A DNA stretch of 64,000 bases from Basidiobolus meristosporus CBS 931.73 (lineage: Eukaryota > Basidiobolomycota > Basidiobolomycetes > Basidiobolales > Basidiobolaceae). Numbering within the stretch: the stretch's first letter is position 1; every line of letters begins with the position of its first letter. Location of the stretch: positions 1 through 64,000 of the forward strand of contig MCFE01000002.1 in NCBI GenBank assembly GCA_002104905.1, given 5' to 3'. Of the stretch, positions 1 to 8,803 are shown one piece after another. Position numbers and translations under genes: made by a program. The notes below the pieces were generated by a model that made no database searches, was not told the DNA's origin, and saw only the letters and a program-made list of their open reading frames with translations.

Positions 1-142
1 AACCCTAACCCTAACCCTAACCCTAACCCTAACCCTAACCCTAACCCTAACCCTAACCCTAACCCTAACCCTAACCCTAACCCTAACCCTAACCCTAACC
101 CTAACCCTAACCCTAACCCTAACCCTAACCCTAACCCTAACC
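1..142. repeat. Telomere repeat tract, (AACCCT)n
   Basis: About 23.5 perfect copies of the hexamer AACCCT run from the first base to the edge of the first retroelement. On the minus strand this reads TTAGGG toward position 1, so the left edge is the physical chromosome end and the G-rich strand 3' terminus points left. No degenerate units are seen, which suggests telomerase-made terminal repeats rather than old interstitial ones. Short telomere-like scraps (CCCTAACCC) also separate the retroelements further in. Confidence 0.99.
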
Positions 143-665
143 AAGAACACTTAGCCTTGTGGTTATCCCTAACCCTTCCATACCCATGGTTGTGGGTTCA
201 AATCCTGGATCCAGCAAAATTTGATTAATAAATTGATGTGTGCTCATTGGGAGATGGCTTGATCAACCATCGGGCAAAGTAAAGGCTCTGATTGGCTGAA
301 ATCCTTGAAATGCTAATTGGCCAGATTTGCCTAGTAAATTTGGCCAGTGATCGCCCAGAAATTCATCTCAGTTCCCCCAGTCTACTGGCCATTCCGGCCA
401 CAATTCAGCTACCGCAAACCAGTATAACTTAGCTCAGATATATTCAGATTCTCACTTCTCAGGCCTGGCTTTCCAGGAAACCTCTCTCAGACCTAGCTAA
501 CTAGGAAATATAGTACCACTCAGCTTCTCAACTCTCAGACCTGGCTTACCAGGAAGATATCTCTCAGACCTAGCTTTCTAGGAATAACTTCAGATTAACT
601 TGGCTTCTTTAGATACTTGTCATAAGTAAATAAAGATTTCACCACTTGGTGACTTTCCTCCCCCC
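143..665 (+). mobile_element. Telomere-inserted tRNA-derived SINE, full-length copy 1
   Basis: This 523-bp non-coding element starts at AAGAACAC directly after CTAACC and ends in a C run that flows into TAACC. A tRNA-like head is visible: a Pol III A-box-like TAGCCTTGTGG at about 152-162 and a B box GGTTCAAATCC at 195-205, with the 43-nt spacing normal for tRNA genes. The body (464-582) holds four small hairpins. The tail carries AATAAAG, then a hairpin TCACC-ACTT-GGTGA at 639-652, then CTTTCC and the C run. It has no reading frame of its own. It is almost identical to the copy at 671-1196, differing at only a few bases, so the pair is young. The tail matches the LINE-like elements next door, which suggests mobilisation by their machinery. 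SINE identity is inferred from the A/B boxes and tail sharing. Confidence 0.88.
464..582 (+). repeat. Four alternating hairpins inside SINE copy 1
   Basis: Four units of the form CTCAG(A/G)-stem-loop-stem-AA lie in a row: CCTGG-CTTT-CCAGG (464-477), CCTAG-CTAA-CTAGG (492-505), CCTGG-CTTA-CCAGG (540-553) and CCTAG-CTTT-CTAGG (569-582). The stems alternate between GG/CC and AG/CT, so the changes on the two arms compensate each other. The same four units recur in copy 2 and in the truncated copy at 2463-2735. This points to selection on an RNA structure or to a duplicated structural unit. Confidence 0.8.
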
Positions 666-670
666 TAACC

Positions 671-1196
671 AAGAACACTTAGCCTTGTGGTTATCCCTAA
701 CCCTTCCATACCCATGGTTGTGGGTTCAAATCCTGGATCCAGCAAAATTTGATTAATAAATTGATGTGTGCTCATTGGGAGATGGCTTGATCAACCATCG
801 GGCAAAGTAAAGGCTCTGATTGGCTGAAATCCTTGAAATGCTAATTGGCCAGATTTGCCTAGTAAATTTGGCCAGTGATCGCCCAGAAATTCCTCTCAGT
901 TCCCCCAGTCTACTGGCCATTCCGGCCACAATTCAGCTACCGCAAACCAGTATAACTTAGCTCAGATATATTCAGATTCTCACTTCTCAGGCCTGGCTTT
1001 CCAGGAAACCTCTCTCAGACCTAGCTAACTAGGAATTATAGTACCACTCAGCTTCTCAACTCTCAGACCTGGCTTACCAGGAAGATATCTCTCAGACCTA
1101 GCTTTCTAGGAATAACTTCAGATTAACTTGGCTTCTTTAGATACTTGTCATAAGTAAATAAAGATTTCACCACTTGGTGACTTTCCTCCCCCCCCC
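671..1196 (+). mobile_element. Telomere-inserted tRNA-derived SINE, full-length copy 2
   Basis: Second full-length copy, 526 bp, same orientation, starting at the same AAGAACAC and again preceded by CTAACC. Only the five bases TAACC separate it from copy 1. It differs from copy 1 at a few sites, for example CATCTC versus CCTCTC in the middle and GGAAATATAG versus GGAATTATAG in the hairpin region, plus a longer terminal C run. The shared exact 5' start in two copies defines the full-length end. The longer C run before TAACCCTAAA suggests slippage at the priming junction. Confidence 0.88.
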
Positions 1197-1206
1197 TAAC
1201 CCTAAA

Positions 1207-1693
1207 TCTCAAGCAACAAGGTTACAACTTATCCAAGATTGTTAACATGAGATTTATCAACAATCACACTCTGGAGGTAGTACTTGACAAAAGTATTGCT
1301 AAAGAGTTCTCTCAAAATGTCTCTGACCAGTTCTACTGGGAACCTACTGACCATGCCTTTAAAGAGTTTCCTGATTCTCCAGTTTACAAGACCTTCTCAT
1401 TAGAGGAATCTCTGCTCTCAAGATTCACTTCACTTATCAAAAACTCCCCTTCACCTGCTGTTACCCACTTCCTCAAAGATTATTATATCTCTCAAGCTTA
1501 TTTACTTCACTCCCCCATGAACCTGAACTCCAGTGTACTCTGGGATACTGCCTTAACTTTAGCTTAGATTTATTCATATTCAACTTGGTGTTTACTTTGG
1601 GAATCTTCTATTCCCAGCTGGCTTCTTTATTTGTAGTTAGACTTGTCTGAAATCAAATAAAGATTTCACCTACTTTGGTGACTTTCCCTCCCC
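1207..1693 (+). mobile_element. 5'-truncated LINE-like element in telomere repeat
   Basis: The element begins right after CCCTAACCCTAAA and ends in a tail that matches the SINEs: TGGCTTCTTT, AAATAAAG, hairpin TCACC-loop-GGTGA and a C-rich run joined to TAACCCC. Between them is one open reading frame and a short 3' UTR. The frame is open from the first complete codon after the telomeric junction, as expected if the 5' end was lost during insertion rather than by later decay. No reverse transcriptase motifs are present in this fragment, so the LINE label rests on the 5' truncation, the tail and the telomeric junctions. Confidence 0.7.
1208..1567 (+). pseudogene. C-terminal fragment of a retroelement ORF (gag/ORF1-like)
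   Basis: About 119 codons are open from 1208 (CTC AAG ...) to the stop at 1565-1567; an internal ATG at 1247 would give 106 residues, but homology with the neighbour extends upstream of it. The protein aligns throughout with the frame at 1697-2365: shared blocks include LEV(V/I)LDK, RFTSL(I/L)KNSPS and LLHSP. Intact stop position and conserved protein with diverged DNA suggest that the parent ORF was under selection. It is loosely reminiscent of the C-terminal part of ORF1 proteins in zygomycete non-LTR elements, but I cannot confirm that. No catalytic motif is visible. Confidence 0.55.
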
Positions 1694-1696
1694 TAA

Positions 1697-2365
1697 CCCC
1701 TCTCCACTTCTCTTTCAGCTTCTTCCTTACCTTGCAACCCCTCAATTAGCTCTTCATCCAGTCAATCTGAAAATTCTCAGCAACCAGGAACTTCTACTAC
1801 TTGTACTCAGACCTACTCCCAAGCAATTCAAGCTCATCCAAAACCAGCTGCCCATCCATCAAGACAGTCTCCTAAGCCAGTGCACTCTAAAGCCAGAAGA
1901 AGATTCCCTGTCAGCCCTGATACTCCTCCTACTGCCAACTGGGCTGTTTGCTATTTCAGAAATGCAGGATATCTCCCAATATCAGAACAAAGAAACTACC
2001 TCAAGGACCTAGGTATTCATATGCCTAAAATTATTAACATTCAGTACATTGCCAGGGATCTCTTGGAAGTTATTCTTGACAAAGATATTGTTGAAGATTT
2101 TACAGAAGAAGTCAAAAATATGCTTGATTGGGAGCTCTCAGAGCATATATTCAGACATCATTTGGACATTCCACTCTTTGTGCCATTCTCTCTGGAAAAA
2201 GAACTCCTCAAAAGATTTACCAGCTTGTTGAAAAACTCTCCTTCCCTTCAAGTCACAAACTTCCTCAAGAAATACTACAGTGAACAAGCAGTCTTGCTAC
2301 ACTCTCCTCTAGACTTTGATATTGAGGATATTTGGGATTCAGCAAAGTCCAAGTTTATCTTGTAG
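1697..2365 (+). pseudogene. Fragment of a retroelement ORF (gag/ORF1-like)
   Basis: The frame is open from the first bases after the telomeric junction (the TAA at 1694 belongs to the telomere repeat) to TAG at 2363-2365, about 222 codons. The first 60 residues are low-complexity, rich in S, P, Q and T, followed by a basic patch (KARRRF near residue 65). A folded-looking domain of about 150 residues follows and matches the fragment at 1208-1567. A disordered, basic N-side followed by a compact C-terminal domain fits an RNA-binding ORF1/gag protein, but no zinc knuckle is seen. Function is inferred only from context. Confidence 0.55.
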
Positions 2366-2456
2366 GCTCCCTGCATCTCAGATATTCATATTCAAACTTG
2401 GCTTCTTTATTTATTATTTAAATAAGGATTTCACCCTTTGGTGATGATCATCCCCC
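1697..2456 (+). mobile_element. 5'-truncated LINE-like element, second subfamily
   Basis: It starts directly after CTAACC within CCCTAACCCC and ends with a tail of the same design: GGCTTCTTT, AAATAAGG, hairpin TCACC-CTTT-GGTGA, then TCCCCC joined to TAACCC. It is longer at the 5' side than its neighbour at 1207-1693 and related to it in protein, but clearly diverged at the DNA level, so it represents another lineage of the same family. The 3' UTR is under 100 bp. No RT or endonuclease is encoded in what remains. Confidence 0.7.
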
Positions 2457-2462
2457 TAACCC

Positions 2463-2735
2463 ATTCCAGCCACAAAGCAGCTACCGCAAACCAGTATAAC
2501 TTAGCTCAGATATATTCAGATTCTCACTTCTCAGGCCTGGCTTTCCAGGAAACCTCTCCCAGACCTAGCTAACTAGGAAATATAGTACCACTCAGCTTCT
2601 CAACTCTCAGACCTGGCTTACCAGGAAGATATCTCTCAGACCTAGCTTTCTAGGAATAGCTTCAGATTACCTTGGCTTCTTTAGATACTTGTCATAAGTA
2701 AATAAAGATTTCACCGCTTGGTGACTTTCCTCCCC
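2463..2735 (+). mobile_element. 5'-truncated SINE copy 3
   Basis: This fragment begins within the element at the equivalent of about position 390 of copy 1 (CATTCC...CCAC), immediately after TAACC. It contains all four hairpins and the AATAAAG tail with hairpin TCACC-GCTT-GGTGA. It ends TCCCC joined to TAACCC. It has more substitutions relative to copies 1 and 2 than those have to each other, so it is older. The missing 5' part again coincides with a telomere junction. Confidence 0.85.
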
Positions 2736-2740
2736 TAACC

Positions 2741-2927
2741 CTCTTGCTACCCCCCTTCCCACTGAACAGAGTCTTGGGCACTGAAGAACTATCATCACTT
2801 CTTGTTAACTTACATACAAATTCCCCTCAGCTACACACTCTTGTTTCAAAGCTACAACAGTAGCACTGGCTTCTTTGTTTAAACTGAAATAAAGATTTCA
2901 CCTGTTGGTGACTGTATCCCCCCCCCC
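2741..2927 (+). mobile_element. Short tail-only retroelement copy
   Basis: Between two CCCTAACCC scraps lies about 185 bp whose last 70 bp match the family tail: TGGCTTCTTT, AAATAAAG, hairpin TCACC-TGTT-GGTGA, then a long C run joined to TAACCC. The 5' part (CTCTTGCTAC onward) does not match the SINE body or the two ORF fragments, so it may be the 3' UTR of a third lineage. No frame is present. Confidence 0.7.
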
Positions 2928-2930
2928 TAA

Positions 2931-2996
2931 CCCACCCTTTGGTGTTTATCATCCCCCCTAAATTTTACTCTATGGTGATTATTATCATCCCCGCTA
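2931..2996 (+). repeat. Two decayed retroelement tails
   Basis: Two remnants of the terminal hairpin follow in a row: CACCCTTTGGTG with ATCATCCCCCCTAA (about 2933-2961), then a mutated version TTACTCTATGGTGA with ATCATCCCCGCTAA (about 2965-2996). Both keep the layout hairpin, spacer ATCATC, C run, TAA. They look most like the tail of the element ending at 2456. They mark the inner, oldest edge of the array. Confidence 0.55.
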
Positions 2997-3216
2997 AGCC
3001 TGAGTTCTCCAAGATATGTAGACAATGATCTTAGTGCCTTAGCTAGGTGAGTATTGAGGCGTAATTACATATTTACAACAACAACAGCTGTGGTAACTGA
3101 CAATATATATTTAATGTTTTTGCACATTTTAATAATTGAGGCAAAAGTATACTCGCATGATATGTTTGGGGCGCAATAGTACTTGGATACACTATTTTAC
3201 CCTACATTTGTATCAA

Positions 3217-6200
3217 TTATACATAATCTATCCTATTATCGTCATCATCTAGTACAAACTCTAATATTGGATTGAGGGTTAGTGGAGATACTGCCACTTC
3301 GCCACAAAGATTGGCAACCATAGCTTTGTTATTTTCAATGTTGGCAAGTGCACCGGACTCTTGTAAGAGGCTCATGGCCGCTGTACTCCCTCTTAATGCT
3401 GCATAATGCAATGCTGTGTCCCCACTATTATTGATAGCGTTAACATTAGCACCAGCTCTGATGAGCAGCCTCAGCACGCCAATATAGTTTGCGATGTTTT
3501 CCGATTCGGAATCACCCATAGCTGCATTGTGCAATGGAGTATTACCTCTGTTGTTGGTAGTGTTGATGTGTGCACCCGCTTTTAAGAGAAAGTCTACTCC
3601 TTCGGGATTGCAGCTGCTTGCAAAGTAATGTAGTGGTACATTTCCTAATGAGTCTTTTCCATTGATATCTATACTATCATTAATCAGAAGAGAGAGTAGG
3701 TCTCTATCATAACAAGCACTAGCACAATGCAATGGAATGCGTCCGATACCGTCCTTATTGGTTACTTCTGCTTCGCTCGCAAGCAAATCTTTCGCGATGA
3801 CCTGCCTATCTGTACTCAAGGCTATATGCAGTGCTGTGCTTCCATAGAGGTTTTTGGAATTAATATCAGAACCGGCGTCCATGAGGGCGTTCACAGCAGT
3901 GCATTTGTTCAACTTGACTGCGAAATGAAGTGGTGTTTCCTTTTCTGCATTTCCATCATTAATTTCTGCTCCAAATATGAGGAGTAGCTTCAATGGAGCT
4001 AAGATATCGTTTCCTGCGGCATAATGGAGAGCTGTGTTACCAGCCGCATCCTTATCATTAACCACTGCCCCGGATTTTAGTAGAATTTTCATTAGACTTT
4101 GATCACCCATGAGTGTAGCTTGCTGCAAAGGAGTAATGCCATCGTAATTCTTTGTGTTAACATCAGCTCCTGCGCGAAGTAGAAGTCCGACGATTTCAAT
4201 ATTGCTGTATGATATTGCAACGAACAAGGGAGTATCTCCTGCGTAGTCCTTGATATCTACTTGTGCTCCGGAACGAATCAGGTAGTTGATGATTTTTTTA
4301 TGGCTCATTTGCACGCTATTATGCAAAGCAGTCCATCCTTTATGGTCTTTAGCATCGATATCTGCGCCTTGATTGATAAGATTTATCACGCCTTTGTAAT
4401 GGCCCACTTTTGCAGCAATATGTAGGTCGAAATCCTCCTCGGCATGCCGTTTCGCTCCAAATTTCTTCAGGAAGTCTATCATTATTTGATCTCCTATCTC
4501 AATGGCAAAGTCAAGTGGGCATTTTTTTCTTATATCGTATATGTTGATCTCTGCGCCAGCGTTTAGAAGTAATCTCACTATCTCTGTGCTCCCCATTTTA
4601 ATTGCCTTGTGTAGTGGAGTACCTTCGTTGTCCATAATATTGACATGCGCCCCAGCTTCAAGCAGAATCTCCATTATTGCAACATTATTGGATCGGATAT
4701 TAAACGTTGCCAACAAGATTCCTTTTGACGTAGCCTCTATACTAGCCCCACGAGCAAGTAAAAGCTTCACCAATCTCGGGTTTTCAGAAAGTACGGCGCG
4801 GTAGAGGGGCGTACTCCCATTATTATTCACCACGCTCAGGCTGGGTCCAGCTTCTAGCAGTAATTCGGCTATTGATTCATCCACAACAACATGTAGCGGG
4901 GTGTTACCACGGTCAGTAATAATGTTGGCATTCGCACCCTCATGAAGCAGTAGTTTCACTATTTCTACATGGCCATTTTCAACTGCATGATATAAGGGGG
5001 TGCCATACGAGTCATCCTCCACGTTGATATTTGCTCCAGCTCCAATTAATAGCTTTAGAACTTCAAGGTGACCATGCTCTGCAGCATATGTGGCCGGAAT
5101 TTCGCTTGCTACTGTCTCAATATTTATATTAGCTCCTGCTGATATCAGAAGCTGCGCAATATCTTTATATCCTTTTGCGGATGCGATATGAAGAGGGGTT
5201 TCTTCATGATCATTTTCGATATTAGTGTCTGCCCCAGCATCAAGTAGGAGCTTCACAATTGCACGGTTTCCTGATCGAACGGCATGAAGCAAAGGCGTTT
5301 CGTCTTGCGAATTTCGGATGTTAACATTGACCCCGCTCACGGCGAGCAGGAGTGTGACTAGTTCTTCGGCGCTTATTTGGGAGGCCAGATGTAGTGCCGA
5401 CTCTCTTTGCTCATCTAGTAGATTGACATCAACCTTCTTTGCTATCAATGCCCTCACTAGACTACACGAGTTTTTTATACAGGCCCAATGTAGCAATGTT
5501 CTGCCCTCAATACATGGAATGTCTTCAATTGATTCTGAAAACCTATCCATCCATCCAACTGCGCTTACCATATTTCCTAGCATGGTTTCCAATAAGGACA
5601 TCACTCCGCTAGAGATCCCGATATTCTCTTTGGCCATAAGTTGCACCATTCTCTTGGCATGCTCGTATGGCGTATTTCCCGCTTCGGTTGTATGGCTAGC
5701 TAGATGGTATTTAACTGAATCCAGCTGCATTTTTGCCCAATCAAGGGACTGTAGTATAGATACCACTTCTTGTAAATTGATCCGATCCTCAGGATTGATC
5801 TGAGTACAAGACTCAATCAGCTGTCGAACTTCATGTGGCAAATCCAGTGTTAGTGTCTCTACCAACTCCAAGTATATCGATTGTTCCTCTAGTTCTTTGT
5901 GCTTTCGTTTGGTGTGCCGAGGTCTACTAATTCGTTTGAATACCTTGAAGCACAGCATACCGAAGCTGTAAACGTCGCAACATGACCATAAGTTAACACT
6001 ACGATCTGATGAGCTTCCGGGAGCGATCCACTCGGTGTCCATCATCTTGTAATTTCTGTACTTCACACCGCCAATGAAGTCGACGATTTTTGGCTCCATA
6101 TCGCGATCTATTGTAATACTGGAAAGATTCAGCCCGGCATGGATCATCCCTGCTCCCAGAGCTCTTTCCAGAATCTTGGCTATCTTTAACAAAATTATTC

Positions 6201-6567
6201 GCATACCTTCCCAGCCGACTGTGTCACCATGCTCGTTAACAAACTCATCCAAAGTTGGATCGGATACATTCTCTGTGACCAGCCAATATAGCGGGCCACC
6301 TCCATCTTCATCGCCCGCAATTAAGCCTAATGGTGTGGGCAACCCTTCTATGCCCAATCCTGTCAGCAACTTCATCTCAGCAACGGCTTCATCGTGGTCT
6401 ATTAAGGTCGAATTAACCTCTCTTATAGACACCAGTCGATCTTCCAAGATTCCTGTTAATATTCTCTCTTTTCCACCCGTAATGAGCTCCTGTACTGAAC
6501 TTATATCGGCTCGTTGAATTATTAAAGGAGACATAAGAGCTAAAAGGCGATCTGATTTACTTGGCAC
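3217..6567 (-). CDS. Pseudokinase with about 20 ankyrin repeats
   Basis: Single-exon gene, 1116 residues, and the first gene inside the retroelement array. Residues about 20-270 have a protein-kinase fold signature, but the key residues are degraded. The beta-3 VAIK motif reads VSIR (Arg49 for Lys), and the HRD loop reads HAG at 143-145 with Asn and Ser where Lys and Asn are expected. DFG is DFI (163-165), while the alpha-F segment DVYSFG (198-203) is kept. This indicates a catalytically dead kinase used as a binding or scaffold module. From about residue 354 to 1085 there are roughly 20 ankyrin repeats with the usual G.TPLH..A and LL..GA..N signatures. No signal peptide or membrane segment is seen. 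Partner and pathway cannot be read from the sequence. Confidence 0.88.
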   Translation of the reverse strand: MPSKSDRLLALMSPLIIQRADISSVQELITGGKERILTGILEDRLVSIREVNSTLIDHDEAVAEMKLLTGLGIEGLPTPLGLIAGDEDGGGPLYWLVTENVSDPTLDEFVNEHGDTVGWEGMRIILLKIAKILERALGAGMIHAGLNLSSITIDRDMEPKIVDFIGGVKYRNYKMMDTEWIAPGSSSDRSVNLWSCCDVYSFGMLCFKVFKRISRPRHTKRKHKELEEQSIYLELVETLTLDLPHEVRQLIESCTQINPEDRINLQEVVSILQSLDWAKMQLDSVKYHLASHTTEAGNTPYEHAKRMVQLMAKENIGISSGVMSLLETMLGNMVSAVGWMDRFSESIEDIPCIEGRTLLHWACIKNSCSLVRALIAKKVDVNLLDEQRESALHLASQISAEELVTLLLAVSGVNVNIRNSQDETPLLHAVRSGNRAIVKLLLDAGADTNIENDHEETPLHIASAKGYKDIAQLLISAGANINIETVASEIPATYAAEHGHLEVLKLLIGAGANINVEDDSYGTPLYHAVENGHVEIVKLLLHEGANANIITDRGNTPLHVVVDESIAELLLEAGPSLSVVNNNGSTPLYRAVLSENPRLVKLLLARGASIEATSKGILLATFNIRSNNVAIMEILLEAGAHVNIMDNEGTPLHKAIKMGSTEIVRLLLNAGAEINIYDIRKKCPLDFAIEIGDQIMIDFLKKFGAKRHAEEDFDLHIAAKVGHYKGVINLINQGADIDAKDHKGWTALHNSVQMSHKKIINYLIRSGAQVDIKDYAGDTPLFVAISYSNIEIVGLLLRAGADVNTKNYDGITPLQQATLMGDQSLMKILLKSGAVVNDKDAAGNTALHYAAGNDILAPLKLLLIFGAEINDGNAEKETPLHFAVKLNKCTAVNALMDAGSDINSKNLYGSTALHIALSTDRQVIAKDLLASEAEVTNKDGIGRIPLHCASACYDRDLLSLLINDSIDINGKDSLGNVPLHYFASSCNPEGVDFLLKAGAHINTTNNRGNTPLHNAAMGDSESENIANYIGVLRLLIRAGANVNAINNSGDTALHYAALRGSTAAMSLLQESGALANIENNKAMVANLCGEVAVSPLTLNPILEFVLDDDDNRIDYV

Positions 6568-8803
6568 TGGTATTTTCTTGAGTTGAAGGAGATGTATTGA
6601 TGATGCATAAGGTAGAACTTCAATCCTTTTATGTATTCTCGATTGCCAGCCCTACTCTGACGTGAATACATCTTATCTTTGATTAGCATAGTTAATAGCT
6701 TGGGTGCTGCGGACTATTAGCTCTTAATATAAAGCATCATTTTTGATTAATCTATCACCGAACTAGGTTGAGACTTCTTTCGATCAGCATGCCAGGATAC
6801 CCCCGTTCTTAGAGTAATGTGAGCAACTGCCGCAGCCTTTGACCAGGAAAGGGCTGGCTGTAGTGTTATCCAACTAGTTCGTATCCAGAAATGCCATCCA
6901 TTAGTATCATTCACAGGATTTCTCTCCTTAAACCTTATATAAACCCTATTGTATGCACCAGATCAATTATCTGGTTGTATTACTTGGGTGAGACTTCTAA
7001 AAGTTTAGTGAGAAATGCTGCAACATTATCGATTTCGGAACAACTGGTAGATAATAATTATATTTTTTGTTGCCTATTAGTCTAGTGTCATTGTGCCTGG
7101 CTGTACTAATATTGGGCATCATTGACTATCAAGTAGACTTGGTGCCCAACGCATATTTTTGGGGCTCTTATACATGTGTAAAAGCTTGGATGTCACTAGG
7201 CCCTAAGCCCGTGTCTCAATGATGTGAGATGGGTGAGTATTAGATGAAATGGAACGGATCCCATATGTCATAGGGCTGCATGAAGTAGATCTCTACAAGC
7301 GTAGTCGATAGCAAATTTGTTTTTGAATCAAAGTAGGTTGAATATTTTGTTGCCTTTAGGGAAAGTGAGGGCTACGCTCTACTACAAACTCAAGCTTTAG
7401 GCACCGGTGCCGAGTGCAAGAAGGACAGAGTGGCTTTGTGTCCAGCAAGTGGATTTACATAATTTTCACCAGCATAATACGAAAGTAACCGTATGTGGAC
7501 ATGAACACTTGAATCACCCACAAATGATGATGCGTAGTGCATTATGTTATACATATGCGTATATGTCTCCCGCTACGAGGCTCCGATCTGTATAGCATCC
7601 AGTCAAATCTTGTTTATAGAAGTCACACCCACTAAGGCAATCGCAGGATCATAAGTGATCAAATAGCGTAGTGGCTTGGGTAACCATGGAAGCACGTTCG
7701 CTTGATAATAAGAGAATATCTTAACTTCATAGCGAATGGCTCAACTTCGAATGTATCCTGGGCCCACTATTCATAACCAGCAATTTTTGTATGAGACTGG
7801 ATCATGAACGCAAAAAGATCATTCCATTGCTAGCAATGATAAGAATCAAGAACTCCCTCCACCAACAGTATTCAACTACATGCATGATGTCTAATTCAAT
7901 ACCGTCTGTGTTGAGAACATTGACCAATGTTAACTGGTAGTAAATTGGCATCTGTATCTGTTATTTAATTCTGGAGGAAAACCCACTCTTCACCTAATTT
8001 GTGACATATTCAAGAGTCGATGTTCGTTTGCAGCTCCACGATTTCTCAGAGCAGAAGATCAATGTTTGGCAAGCTCCAAAAACAAGGGATCCACTTTGCA
8101 TGAAATTAGCCACACATTCGCGATTGCCATACATTGTTGAATCAACCGCACCACCACTTTATAAATATGAATTAGATTGTACCTTCGTATACATAAGCCG
8201 GTTGGATCTGGATTCAAGTATCCTTTAATCATCTGTGCTGTATTAACCAGCTAATAAAACATGCATTCTGCTGAAGCAAGATTGATCCAGTTGTGCCGAG
8301 TAATACTGATCCCATTGCCTATCTTGAAGGTCACGTAGGATCAGGCAGGAGGACCGCCATTTTAGTTGCCGCTCGGCCACGTGTCTACCCCTACTGATAC
8401 CTTGATTTTCAAGCTAGTTGATGATGATAGAGGAGACTCTGGACTGGCTATGATCTATCTATTCAGCATTCAGCAGTATTTCTTAACCATACTACGTGAT
8501 AGCTTGCTAACGGTTGCTAAAGGTTTGTAGCAAGCATCGGTTCAATCAGTGCACGGCTCATTATCGAAACGTAATCGCAGCATAACCCTGAAGATGGCAC
8601 CACTAGTATCACTATTTTTGTTATTGCAATCATTACTATTATTGATGCAGCTGTGTCACCAGCATTGCACCCTTTCTCCTTATGATTGCGTTCAATGTAG
8701 TCATTTCATCTACATTGCTACTATTATAACTTTTTCATGGCTATTATTTCTCGTGCAATTTCCATACAATTTCTATCCTTCTTCCATATTTTCTGAAATC
8801 TAA
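6568..8803. other. Intergenic, no gene recognised
   Basis: About 2.2 kb upstream of the ankyrin gene. Frames are short on both strands, and I see no splice-supported exon chain, RNA gene or transposon end. The stretch nearest 6567 is the presumed promoter of the ankyrin gene; no clear TATA box was found. Confidence 0.5.

Noticed and set aside
143-1196. Simple tandem duplication as the full explanation of the two SINE copies
   Set aside because: The two copies are tandem and similar, but the third copy starts at a different internal point, unrelated elements share the same tail, and every junction is telomeric; independent insertions explain this better, although a local duplication of copies 1 and 2 cannot be excluded.
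5318-6517. Open frames of 147-161 codons on the plus strand
   Set aside because: They lie antisense inside the ankyrin/pseudokinase gene, whose repeat periodicity and kinase motifs are clear on the minus strand.
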